64,000 nt of DNA from Lutraria lutraria (Eukaryota > Mollusca > Bivalvia > Venerida > Mactridae). The notes under the pieces were generated by a model. It had not been told where the DNA came from, ran no database searches, and worked only from the letters and a program-made list of their open reading frames with translations. Of this stretch, positions 26,801 to 37,845 are shown piece by piece (the stretch's first letter is position 1; the number at the start of each line of letters is the position of its first letter). Both the position numbers and the translations under genes were made by a program. The stretch is from contig OZ026835.1 of the NCBI GenBank assembly GCA_964023205.1, positions 11,738,414 to 11,802,413 on the forward strand. The letters run 5' to 3'.

Positions 26801-29800
26801 CTTTCTCACATAAAGAGACATGGTCAATAGCTGGTCTCGAACCCATGACCCTCTATCAGTGAGAGACTTGAAGTCAGCAACTTAACCACTCGACCATTGA
26901 GGCGGGCTAAGTAATTGTAAGCTACAGTAAGGTGACAATTTTTCTAATTCAAAATTAAATATGTCTGTGAATGTTGACAATGATTAACAAGAGGGCCAAG
27001 ATGGCCCTTTATCACTCACCTGAGAACAAAGGCACAATAATTAATGACCAGGTATTATAGTTTCCATCTCGTAAAACTCATTTTTACGTAGATTTTGAGA
27101 TCAAAACCAACAAGTAACAAGTATAATACTGTTAAACAAGCTAAAACGTAAAAAATTTTCTAATCCAAGGGCCCATAACTCTTGAAGTTGTGGTCCGATT
27201 CCACCCATAACTAAAATTGTCCAAGATCATGAGGTCATACACATTCATTGTAAATATGATTAGGATCGGTGAATAAGTGAAGGCGCTAGAGTGTAAACAA
27301 GCTAAATATAGCAAATTTTGTAATTCAAGGGCCAATAACTCTAGAAGTTATTGTCCGATTTTGTCCATAAACAAACTTACCCGAGACATTGTGGCCATAT
27401 ACATTGTGAGCAAGTTTAATCAGGATTCATTAAGAGCTGCGGATGCTAGAGTGTAAACAACTAATTGTGGACTGACGCCGGACATTCAACGATCCTAAAA
27501 GCTCACCTGATTCATCAGGTGAGCTAAACATGTGAAAGAGAACAAAAATAAGACAAAAATATTACCAGCATGTAAGTCACTAGTATATGAAGCATTAGCA
27601 TTTGGATTGAGACTTTTTGTTAGACTTGGCGTGCATATGATGCCATCATGATGAAATACAGATGGTACACTAAACCAGTCAGGTCTCTGTACAGGTGGAC
27701 TACAAATACAAAACATATATTAATGTAAAACACTAATAATCATTATATCATGATAAACTTTAACCACTAGGGTTTAACAACACACTAACAATTTGGGTCG
27801 CTTGGTAAAGTTTAACTTTTAACAGAAGATTTTCAAGCCATGTGGCATTTGAACACACAGCGACGAGGGGCTGGCGATGGACCTTAACCACTAGACCACT
27901 GAGGCCTCCACACATTAACTTTAAATAAATAAAAATTTGGATTTCAATTAATTCTTATTTCAACTATATGGTGTTCATACAGACACAGGAAACTGGTTAC
28001 AGGGATCAATGAATTCTTAATACCAAAGTCATCATAAAGTTCTACCTATTTTCAGGGCGGAATTATTCACTGAAATCACTTTAAAATGTGAGGTAACACC
28101 AACTTGTATTCAATAGAATTATGTTTCTCTAAAGCAATATAAGCTTTCAAATATACTAAGAATGTAAGTCAATGAAATGGCATGTATCATGCTACAGATA
28201 TTACTGATTAGACAGTTGTTAATCTGTCTGGACTTGAGGGTTCACAGCACTCATGTAGTCTATCTTCTCAAAGGAATGTTAACCTCATAGTCATAGAAGA
28301 TATAATGAAAAATTCATTTACCTCTAATTGCAATACAATTACAACAGACAGTCAGACTTACCTTTGTTCAGGTTGCTTTCTTTTCTGAACACTGTTCATT
28401 ATCTGTAAAGTCATTTCTGATACACCAAAGTCTTCTAAACGAGGTGTACGATTAAGGTCCTTCGGTGGAGCCATTGCATTGGGTGGTGTTTTAGGCCTGA
28501 AAGAATCATTAAAATTGTACTAAGTATTCAGAAAATGCCATTCATTGGTGAACTAAATAGGGCAGAAAAATTGAATTGGCAACATTCAGCATTGAGAATA
28601 ACAAAAACCACCAAAAAATTTTTTGCAAGGTACCTACCCTGTTTTTTGGTCAAGTAACTCTAAACAAGACTTTTTTCAAACCTTAGGCAAGTTGCCATAT
28701 CAGCATTGATGACTATGTAAACTGATACAGAACTATACAAGATTTCAAGAATCTAAATTTAATAAGAAGTATGGAGATTTATAACCAACATTTACCAACC
28801 ATGAACCAACAATTTGTTTCTTCAATCAAATATTTACCTTTCTTCTTCACATTTATCATCATCCTCAACAATCTCATCCGCGTTCTTGGAATCATTGTTG
28901 TCTTCTTCTTGTGCATGCTGTGTACCATAAACTTCATCTGTAAGTTTAAGATCGAGTTAAAAATTATCTACATTCAATTCCAAGACATCATGAAGTAGTT
29001 AAGAGTTTGTTTTTATTAAGTTTAGCACATACGGTTAATGACGGGTAAATGAAAATATGTGTTGTCTTAGATCTACCGGATGACCTAATGGTTTTCTCCA
29101 TAAATCTACTTTCAGTTTAGCAATCAATGTTTAAGAATAAAGTCGAAACATCATCAAATATTACAAATTATAATAATAATGAATAAACGCCCGTTGTACG
29201 GTCCGGTTTTTTATACTGAAATGTAGAAATAAAAAGGAAAATTATGCTGCATTGTGTCTTGCAGTTTATTCAAGATTGAATCGACATGGACTTGTAGAAA
29301 CATGAAACGAAGCAGACAATGCTCAATGACCCCCCCCCAGGAAATCTACCACAATTTAGATGAATTGGGAAAACCACCATCAGCAAATGGAAATTTATAG
29401 ACAATCCGGACAACATTAACCCATGCGACCAGAGCTGTAAATAAAAACCAGTCTAGTATAAAAACCAGTCTTGTCTGGATCTGCAAATACAGAGTAGGAT
29501 GGTGATAAGCCGGAAATTCCAGCATGCCCAGGGAAAATTTTAACCAAGCAATTCAACAATAATAAGAATAACTTCATGGACATTTACACTGAATTACAGA
29601 CAGAAATATTTATCTTAAGATGATTATCAGAGTATCCTGCATGTATGTTCCAACAAAAGAAGAAACTAAAAATGTGTTTGGAGGACACAAATAACCCCGC
29701 TGAGTGCTAAGTCAACAAGAGGGCCAAGATAGCTATCAGGTGAGCTAAAAAGGGGCCATAATATTACTCCTGTGAAGATGTGTTAATTCTAACAGGAATC

Positions 29801-30517
29801 AAACTTGACCTGTAATTTATTATTATAATCTTCAATGTAAAATATGAAATCAATCCATGAAATTTTTCTTCAGAGTCATCACTCGGAAATCAAATATGAA
29901 TGGACAGACAGGGGTAACGCAGAGTATAAAACAGATCAAAATAAACCTACCGTATGATTTAAAACCATACTGTCTGAGATATTGCTCAGTTTCTTCAAGT
30001 TTATGTGATGACTCGGACAAGAAGTTTTTTCCAGCTGACAAAATACCATCCAAAGTCTGATTTTGTCTTTTAACATTATCCAACTCTTGCTGGGAAGTAA
30101 TCTGAAAATCATCCATTATCATCACTATCATTAGTTTGTATGTCAAACATATTATAAATGTGTCAATATTCCCAAACAGTAAAAAACTATCAGACAAACT
30201 CAATTAAGTAAAATAACATGATATATATTGCATAATGGGTTCATTTCATACCAATTTATTTTGCTATTTTAGAAAGTATTCACTAATTCCACAGCATAAG
30301 TATACCTTTATTTGCCTTAAGTCATTCAACATATCAGTGATGTTCTTGCAAACTTGTGGAGCACAAAACTCATGGTTATCTTTATCATTGACAGACTGTC
30401 TGTATTCCTCAACAAGATGGTCTACTGTAGATGCAAATTTTTTAAACTGACTGAAAAATGAAGCTGGTCCTTTTTTGTCTTTATTCATCATGGAAACCAA
30501 CTGGTTTACTGTCACAT
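23865..30517 (-). CDS. SKA3: SKA3-like spindle and kinetochore-associated protein
   Basis: SKA3 works with SKA1 and SKA2 at the outer kinetochore to hold spindle microtubules. Minus-strand exons: 30517-30306 (ATG at 30491), 30101-29951, 28937-28838, 28496-28362, 27699-27566, 26303-25978 and 24128-23865 (stop). All have AG/GT boundaries and matching phases; the sum is 1,296 nt, 431 aa, against 412 in human. The N-terminus SFFSQFKKFASTVD aligns with human SFCGKLRSLASTLD. Residues 63-113 end YLRQYGFKSYG, like human YFQKYGYSP, in a coiled-coil region. RTPRLEDFGVSEMT in exon 4 matches human VTPKLEHFGISEYT, the best signature. Several S/T-P sites (KTPP, RTPR, CTPS, ASPA, YTPL, ATPP, PSPK) fit CDK1 regulation known for this family. 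The first Met is chosen because it lies 10-12 residues before the aligned F, as in human. Exon 30517 follows an acceptor, so a noncoding 5' exon lies further right and was not located. Confidence 0.88.
24129..25977 (-). other. last intron of SKA3
   Basis: Apart from the TIR element at 24,413-25,407, the intron holds unremarkable AT-rich sequence. A block AAATATCCGTG.TA.TCCGAATG occurs on both sides of the element (24,350 and 25,408). Confidence 0.6.
24413..25407. mobile_element. TIR element with five internal monomers of about 165 bp
   Basis: A perfect 12 bp inverted pair, ATACCCCCAGAT (24,413-24,424) and ATCTGGGGGTAT (25,396-25,407), bounds the element. Inside, a monomer marked by AAAGGGCCATAACTCAGTG or a variant recurs near 24,555, 24,713, 24,860, 25,022 and 25,194. 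An (ACCG)n-like stretch precedes the right end. It is non-coding. Non-autonomous elements with internal tandem repeats are known from bivalves. Confidence 0.85.
26662..26908 (-). mobile_element. tRNA-derived SINE, reversed copy
   Basis: This is the reverse complement of the family at 7,884. On the plus strand the tail complement ACACCCCTTTTCAACAGTC comes first, and the tRNA head with GGTCTCGAACCCATGACC and TTGAAGTCAGCAACTTAACC comes last. It lies in a SKA3 intron, antisense to the SINE at 7,884. Confidence 0.8.
26987..27529 (+). mobile_element. AGAGGGCCA-family element with 162 bp internal monomers
   Basis: It begins ACAAGAGGGCCAAGATGGCC and ends with the hairpin GCTCACCTGA-TTCA-TCAGGTGAGC running into TAAA. 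Two internal monomers start GTAAACAAGCTAAA at about 27,132 and 27,294. It lies in the SKA3 intron between exons 5 and 6. Confidence 0.75.
27840..27912 (-). repeat. tRNA-like SINE remnant
   Basis: CTTAACCACTAGACCACTGAGGC is the reverse complement of a tRNA A-box arm (TGGTCTAGTGGTTAAG). Only the head is visible, with no tail. Confidence 0.5.
29713..29748 (+). repeat. internally deleted copy of the AGAGGGCCA family
   Basis: The start AACAAGAGGGCCAAGATAG joins directly to the end TCAGGTGAGCTAAAAAGG, leaving only the two termini. It lies in a SKA3 intron. Confidence 0.55.
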
Positions 30518-30794
30518 CTGCAAAACAAATTATACTGGCTGGATATAAAACATGTCCATTTAGAGTTCCTATAGAACAGAGCCTTTTTTTCCAAAAACTG
30601 GGAATGGGCCTTAGTCTTTCATTTTGGGAAAAGTGCAAATTTGGAGAAGGTTAGACAAATCAGTTAAAATAGCATTGTATTTTTGGGAATTGCTTTCCCC
30701 AAATTGGGAAAAAAGAGCCTTTTTGCAATTGGGAAGTCACTGAATTTCGGCCTGTTATAGAAGGAAAAAAGGCCCTATGGTTTTCATACAGATA

Positions 30795-31008
30795 TAATAG
30801 GAGGAAAAGGATGCAGCTCCCGAACCCATGACCTCCTGGTTGCAAGTCAGAGACACAGATGCTCTATCAACTCAGCTATCTGATTTGATAATTTCTATAT
30901 ATTATGAGATTTATTTGTAGCGGTGTGGACATGGTATATTGTATTTATAAATTGGCTGGGATATTCACCAGCCCGATTTAGCTCATTTGGTTGAGCATCT
31001 AAGATGAA
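30795..31008. mobile_element. two tRNA-headed SINE fragments, head to head
   Basis: A reversed fragment (30,795-30,890, with TCCCGAACCCATGACCTCC and TTGCAAGTCAG) is followed by a forward one (30,913-31,008, with GGCTGGGATATTCACCAGCC and TTTAGCTCATTTGG). They belong to the same family as the copies at 13,369, 62,009 and 62,263. Confidence 0.65.
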
Positions 31009-31500
31009 ATTGATCAAATACATATTATACCCCAGGATGTGTTAATCTACCATCCATTAATGGCATATTGGAATGCTATAGAATACATTCAAGGTAGCAC
31101 TGTATTCTGCACTAGATGACTAATGTCACTTTTTTTTAGTTGTTCAGTTGTGTATGCTTAATTTAAAAGAACTTCTACCAAATTTCATTGTAACAGTGAT
31201 ATCTTTTTACAATTTCACTTGTGTGAGTCCTAAATTTTGAGATTCAAGTGGATGTAAATATTGCCCATCAAACGAAGGATGAAATCTCATGTTTCGGCGA
31301 TTTCCTTCACATCAATGATCAGTGTCACCGTATCTCTATAATTTATTCATGTATGTTGTAACAGTTGTTATCAGAAAAATATGATGATTAGCGTTCATCA
31401 TAGAACGACTCTCAAGTAGCAACATTGATATTTTTTGTGAATACTTCTTCCATTCACTCTCTGTCGAAAATGAGCATTGTTTATTTTCAGAAAACAGGTG

Positions 31501-32103
31501 ATATACTCGCGCCTCGTATTTCCGCGGTACCCATATATCCGCGGTATATCATACTTCCGGTATAATCAGAACGATATGCCACCTGTAGGTCACCTAGCTA
31601 CTTACACAAAGAGGCTACTTTTGTTTTGTTCTTACAGTTTCGGCAATATAGTTTTTTTTGTATAAAGGTATTTGAATAAAAATCAAAAGATTATATGAAT
31701 ATATTATATAAACTTATTTTCAATGCTCATACACAACTGCTAAAGATGGCTTAATTAAATTCTTACTTATTGTCATATTCATGTCGTTTTACGAATCACA
31801 AATACCGGTCGTCTGTTTGCGCTATTTCATGACGTCACTCGAATATTGTTTGACATTAAATATACTTTATCTTATGCAATTGTTTTAGAAATAAATATGG
31901 GGCTAGTCATAAAGTGGTTACCGCGGAAATATGAGAAATATTAGAACATTCACACAAGTGTGAGAAAAATAAGATTAATCCAAAACAGTCCGTAAGAAAT
32001 AAAACGAGAGAAATATCAATTGATTAATGCAAGGTAAGTTCTTTTATTTGTGTTCTTCAGTTTTAATGATAAGTACCGCGGGAATACAAGGCGCCGGTAT
32101 ATA
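31501..32103. mobile_element. fold-back MITE with GC-rich ends, about 600 bp
   Basis: The left end ATATACTCGCGCCTCGTATT and the inverted right end ATATACCGGCGCCTTGTATT continue into TCCGCGGTAC and CCCGCGGTAC. Copies of CCGCGG recur inside both arms. It has no coding capacity. Confidence 0.65.
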
Positions 32104-34574
32104 TCATAAGATAAGACTTATTCAAGGCTGTCAGTCCGAGTCCGACAGAAATCTGGGCATCCAATTAATTTGTCAAGTAGGAAATCCCTATCTTGAAATA
32201 AATAGAAAAGCCAGCGAATGTTATCAAACAAATTAGGTATTATCGGAGTTGAACTTGAACTGGTAGCGGTGTTTTATATATGCTGGCTGGATACATAGGG
32301 AAGAGAATCGCAAGTCTTTGTTACTGCTATATCAGACAGTTATCACAAGTATCCAACACCACTGACGAATGTTATTAAAAGATGGACTTATTTCATAAAA
32401 TTACGCATTAATTAAATAACTTACCAGTAATTCAGCTACAAAATTTGTTCGAACATACCGCGTCAAGCGTCTATCAATCTGAGGTTATCAAACAGACGCT
32501 TTCATGTCACCACGGCGAGCAGTCGCTTCGTGTATCAGCTGCTTACAACAACATCACATAATATTTAGACCCTCCTCGTACATCATTCATTGATTTAATG
32601 GAGAGGGGGTACAATAAATTACAGGTTTTATGGCTATTGGTACAATTTGTAAGTTATAATACTAATAAGTATTTCATACAAACAGTAGGCCTACAACAGA
32701 TACTTTATTAACTGGTACCCAAGTCAAACGAATGGTACCCAATATATATATTTTGGTCAAATCTAGACCTATACGTACCATACAATGTATATTATATATA
32801 GCTAGGTCTTTGATCAAATGGTACCCACTATGCAAAATTTGTATTTTATTGATATAGAATACTACAGTGGATAGAAATAGATGTCATGGCTTTGTATACA
32901 CACGAGTCAACATTTTTATTCAAAGGGAGGTAATTTGAAACATATCAGTGTTTGACTCAAACTGCATTAATCAGGATTAGACATTTTCAGTATTAAACTT
33001 GTTTTTCTTTACAACAATACGCGTATTGATGTTTACAACATTAAAACAGGTCAACAGCCCATGATCGGATAGTGTGAATACCCATAAAGCTGTTTTTAAA
33101 AAATCAGTTATTCCCTTTCCGTTCAGTAATTCTGAAGAGTTGTTTTCCCTGGAATTCGTCAACGGGATGGACAGTTAAAATGTCACGGTGTCATGTTCTT
33201 GGTTATTTCTTTAATGAGCATTGCAATATCAATACATGAATAATTTAAAGTTTCCTTTTTTGCTGAGTATACATAGTAAAGGTCTTTGTTAAAATGTTCT
33301 ATTCTAATTTTCCTACATTCATCTACATCACACCAATATGAAGTCGTTTTCTGGTGATATCATCATTATTTTATTGTCATAAACAGAAACTTAGATTATA
33401 AACTGTTAACATGAATCTAGCTTCGATATGAGACTATACCCTCGAAAATCCTTGTAGGTAAAAATGTGTGCTTTTGTTTCTTCCTTATATAAGGTAATGC
33501 TTATTGATATTAGTTAAAACAGTTTATCCTAATTGCGCTCAGTTTGAAGCAATGATGTTATATCGTTTTGTCCAATTGTTATTGGTTACAAAGCCGGATG
33601 TGATTCGAAAGTTGTTGCACGAAAACGCCGTGTTTTGAAAATCAGATTTATAGCGACATGTACAGCTCCATAAGGAATACACTAGAAAAATTCAAATTCG
33701 ACGCCTTAGAGTATAGGTTAAGTTGCGTCAACACAGATCTGAAATAATATTTTAACGAAGAAATATAACCGCATTATTAATGTTGACGTTCATTACGTTT
33801 GAAATATTTGTTGCGAATGTTTAGCAAAAATGGGGACAGTACGCTCGAGTGCCGTTAGCGGTGACAAAGGGTTGCAGGGTTCCAAAGTTGTTTTTGTTCC
33901 CTATCTAAAAGTGAGGTTTTATATCTGGTTTTACCTGGGCGATTTGGCCACCATTTGCTAAACATTTGATTATTACTCGACATGCACTTATTATAGTTTT
34001 GTTTTACTAGACAAAGAAGTATACAAGTGTAAACATGTCTTACATATTTTCATTAAATTTATTCAATATTGTAAAATACTGTATACACGTATGACTTTGT
34101 GTTGTTCCTCAAATATATAGGAGCGTACGTCCCCTCTTATAGGAGCGTCCCCTAGCAAATTGCATATTGAGTTTGTTCCTTATTTGATAATAAAGTTTTA
34201 TAGAAATGAATATGGACATATAAATAACTGTGTACTTTAGGTGGTCAGTATATACGAGTATGTATCGTGTTGTTGACATATACATTGAATGCTTCACTGA
34301 AGTGCTATAGCTAGACAAAAACCTGACATGATATTCTAACTATAGCAAGATCTAAAATACTTGCATGATTGGCAAACGTGTCAAACTTGTGATCATAAGA
34401 AAATAATGACATCTCCCCTTATGCCCTTCAAATTTCTCATAAACAAAATTCTATGACGAGATTTTGAGACTGGATTTGCTACCTGTGAAATAAAGGTTAC
34501 CATTGATTTGTTTAGTTAATGTAAACACTCATTAAAAAGGGGCATAAAGGTAGAGATTTAATAACAATTATTAT

Positions 34575-34695
34575 TATGGAAAGCGTGCGGACTGGTTAAA
34601 CAGTGATACAGTGGATGTACCATTCCTAGCGGCAAATACAAATTAAGTCCAGTGTCGGGAGGAAAATTAGAGTAGGTCGAATAACCAGAAATAAA
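34575..34695 (+). repeat. diverged copy of the GTGGATGTAC repeat family
   Basis: The order AGTGGATGTACCATTCCT, then AAGTCC.G.GTCG, then GTAGGTCGAATAACCAGAAAT, matches the copies at 48,305, 53,434 and 57,414. The start is not well defined. Confidence 0.55.
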
Positions 34696-34772
34696 AAGAA
34701 AATATTTCACGTCCTAGTATTAATTACATGCATAACTTATCTTTATACATTGTACATTGTATATAATTCATA

Positions 34773-35080
34773 GTTCCCACAACTACAATATTTACCTCCC
34801 TTGTTTTGAATTGGCGGCCATCTTGAAAGTCAAATTTCTTATGTGTTTAATAGAAAAAAACAAAAAACTGGTTATAAACAACTCAATTTACAAAATATAA
34901 CTTAATCATGAAGTTAGAAAAACCATAGGCATATCAGGTTTAAGAAAATGTAGTTGTCACATATGAAAATTCTATACTTAGAATTATCAGAACAAAAATA
35001 TAAATATCCTCTATCAATGCTAGTCAAATTAGACTTTCAAGATGGCCGCCAAGGGAGGTAATTATTGTAGATGTGGGAAC
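34773..35080. mobile_element. MITE with TTACCTCCCTT-type inverted repeats
   Basis: GTTCCCACAACTACAATATT at the left is matched inverted by GTGGGAAC at 35,073-35,080 and its neighbours. The arms continue through TTACCTCCCTT and GGCGGCCATCTTGAAAGTC. Related TTACCTCCCTT sequences lie at 44,443 and 50,092. Confidence 0.7.
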
Positions 35081-35125
35081 ATCTATTACTCTTACTTTTC
35101 TGCAATACTATTATCAATTCTCTAC

Positions 35126-35266
35126 CAAGAACAAATGAGTGTGCTTTCGTTAATGCATCGCAAGAGGAATTTCCAAATCCTTTCATAATGTCAGCTGCAT
35201 TGTTTCTGACGTTTGTTTTCTTCTCGGCGTTAGCACCGATTTCGATTGGTACATTCATAAAAGCAA
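35126..35266 (-). CDS. possible isolated exon of an unidentified gene
   Basis: On the minus strand a frame bounded by a TACCAG acceptor (35,267-35,269) and a G|GTAGAG donor (35,124-35,125) encodes about 46 residues, including NVPIEIGANAEKKTNVRNN and DIMKGFGNSS. Composition is more coding-like than its surroundings. No partner exon was found, and I do not recognise the sequence. The plus strand also has a 68-codon frame here (35,071-35,277) that begins like a signal peptide but starts inside the MITE end. Either frame could be chance. Confidence 0.25.
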
Positions 35267-35827
35267 CTGGTACATAATATGGTACATATATCCGTGTATA
35301 AACACCCAGATTATCGGAATGAAATTCTAGCGTTACAACTGTACGACAGACATCTAGACCAGAAAACAAGCTCATATAATGTTCAGTCAACTAATTGTGG
35401 CATGAATTATAAGACAGCAACACTTCGCGATCAGGTAACCTGAACAAGCATGATGTGAACGATTACGGTAACCAGCAAATAAAAGCATAGTTCTAAGTAA
35501 TCTTTCATCTCGGGTCAGGCTATATACATGTACTATAATGTACGTGGCTAAATTATTCTTAGAAGACGAATCGTAATTCTTTAAGTAAATCGTTTATGAC
35601 AACTTAAACCTTGTTTTGTTCAAAAGCTCCGTAACTGATTTGAACTTCATTTGTACGAATATTTTTGTATCGAATGAAATTATTCTAACCGTGATTTAAC
35701 GATTTTAAAGATAAATTGTAAGTTAAATGTACACTGTTGCCCTAAATTTATCAGTATATGTTAAATTATCAAGTAAATAATGAACATGTATATTCAACAT
35801 CTAACAATATGATAACTTAACTATATC

Positions 35828-35851
35828 ATCAAGGACTTATAAGTCCTTGAT
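35828..35851. repeat. perfect 24 bp palindrome
   Basis: ATCAAGGACTTA is followed at once by its reverse complement. It has no gene nearby and its function is unknown. Confidence 0.85.
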
Positions 35852-36410
35852 ATCATATTGCATTAATTGTTCTGCGCTATGTAATTGAGTCATAAGCCAC
35901 TAGATAAAGCCTACATCCTGATGATTATCCTTGTAATTCGTTATCAACCCTCTCTCGCTCTCTCTCTACATCGGTCACTGATTTATCTACATCTATTTCA
36001 CGCCCCCTAATTTAGACACATCACGCGGCGGTACGAACATTTAAATAATAAAATCTTATTTGTATACATTAAGACTACATAACAAAACACGAAATAGTGA
36101 AATAGAAAAAAGCACTGCGCGCAAGTTTTGTTTTCAGTCGGATTATACGTCATAAAGATGAAGGTATACTTGTTACATTGTCCTTATTGTAATACAAATT
36201 GTTTCAGATCAGAAAATAAGTTTTCACATTCCATAATTATACTCATCCCGGAAAACTCACTTTTCGCTTAAATGTTTTTTATGGTGTTCTGCGAATACTA
36301 TAGTATTACTATTGATTTGTTAGTTTTGGTATACATATACATATAATTGCACTGTTACTAATTAACTACTCTGACGATATAATTAAGCGGGTTTGATCTC
36401 TTGTCAGATG

Positions 36411-36745
36411 GTTCAAAATTACGGAACCTCCGTAGTCGAGTGGTTATATTCAGAATCGTAATTAAGAAGCGATTTCAGATTGTGGTGGCTAATTTAAGAA
36501 TTTGCTTGTAAAGGGAGTGAGGAGGGTAGGGAGATTATTAGTGGACACAGCTTTCCCGCGGTTTCTACGGCCTTAATTGTATGGTCTCTGTCTTGAATCC
36601 CTTCCGGGACCAAATCATTACGTGTGAGAAAGATGTTAGCTTAGTTTACTGACGGTTATTGCTTCGGTTTCCTCCACTGTAACAGCTGAAACTTTGACAA
36701 CTGACCATGGCTGTAGGTGCGCTGTTAAATGCTAGAGAGAAAAAA
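36411..36745 (+). mobile_element. SINE-like repeat with degenerate tRNA head
   Basis: CCTCCGTAGTCGAGTGGTTA resembles a tRNA A-box arm. The far end has CGGTTTCCTCCACTGTAAC and GCGCTGTTAAATGC, which resemble SINE body and tail pieces. No second copy is present in the window. Confidence 0.45.
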
Positions 36746-37845
36746 GAAGTGTCCTAAAATAATCATGTCATTATTTTCGTCATTGTATACAGTGTCTGCC
36801 TTCAAAGCACGCCCATATACGTGTATATAGTACTCAAAATTTGATAAGGTCCGCTTTTACATTGAGAACCGCTAAATTGCGTTTGCTGTCTGAAATGAAT
36901 TGAAGTCAAGTCAAAATTAAGCTTTTTAAGAAACATACTTGGGAGTCACAAGTCAGTTTCTGCGTTTGTGCTTGTAAGGCTGTTTGGTTCATCTTAGACT
37001 GTTAAATGCAATGTTAATTTTGTTTGTATCATTGATAATTTCTTTTGGTGATGCTGAGATGCTCTCTATAATAATTATTACATGTATATGATTCATTCGT
37101 ATATCGTCTATTGTTGTGACCTCGGTAGACAATGTGCATTGTTCTCATGCGTGCTCGATCTGTATTAAGGATTTTAAGAAAACAACATCGTGATCAATTT
37201 TATCAAGTTATCATAACCAAAAGCAAACACTTGACAATGATATGATTTTGTTTCTGAATAATCTTCATGAATCCTACATGAACCTTCTTTTGAACTGAGC
37301 CATCAGTCTGATATCTTTATCATGTGTGTTAATTAGTTCAAAACAATGATATATACAATTTTGTACTTGATAAACTAATCACGTGGTAGTAGACCCAAAT
37401 TTATAATTGTCTTTGTTTAAAAAAGGAACAACAAAGAAACGCGTCAAGTTTATTATGCGTCAATCAAATATATGTAGATGGCGCTTATCAGCAAATAAAT
37501 TGAAATTTACCTAGATAATTATAACACTAGTCCATCTCAGATCTGTACTCGTGCATGATAATTATAGTCAACCCAGGGATTTTAATTCATTTAAGTTTTT
37601 TTGTCTCTCGTATTCAGTTTATTCTGTTTTGTTTTTGTAAGAGAATAAATTGTTGGATATAAACATTATTATAGGCTTATTATTGTTTTAATAATAATAA
37701 TAATTTTATATGTAATAATATTAATTAAAGGCGGTGCTTTCTCATGTTTGCCTTATAAACGAAGTCGTTCAGATTTTACATTTTGCTGCCACAAAGTATT
37801 GATCAGATAAAATGATGATTTTCACGTCTATTTTAATGTATTTAG

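Larger units (their letters stand above)
30518..37845. other. spacer between SKA3 and the membrane-protein gene; upstream exons of both not located
   Basis: It holds several repeats listed separately and a possible orphan exon at 35,126. 32,110-34,570 shows no recognised element. An ATG at 33,831 in good context opens 43 codons, but nothing links it to a gene. 36,750-37,840 is AT-rich with no recognised content. Confidence 0.45.

Noticed and set aside
28771..28998. Plus-strand frame of 75 codons with hydrophobic stretches
   Set aside because: It lies opposite SKA3 exon 3, whose splice sites and phase fit the gene. The same reasoning removes the plus-strand frames at 29,857 and 30,235.
35071..35277. 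68-codon plus-strand frame with a signal-peptide-like start
   Set aside because: Its ATG lies in the terminal repeat of a MITE and the opposite strand has a better exon-like structure. It is mentioned only as an alternative.
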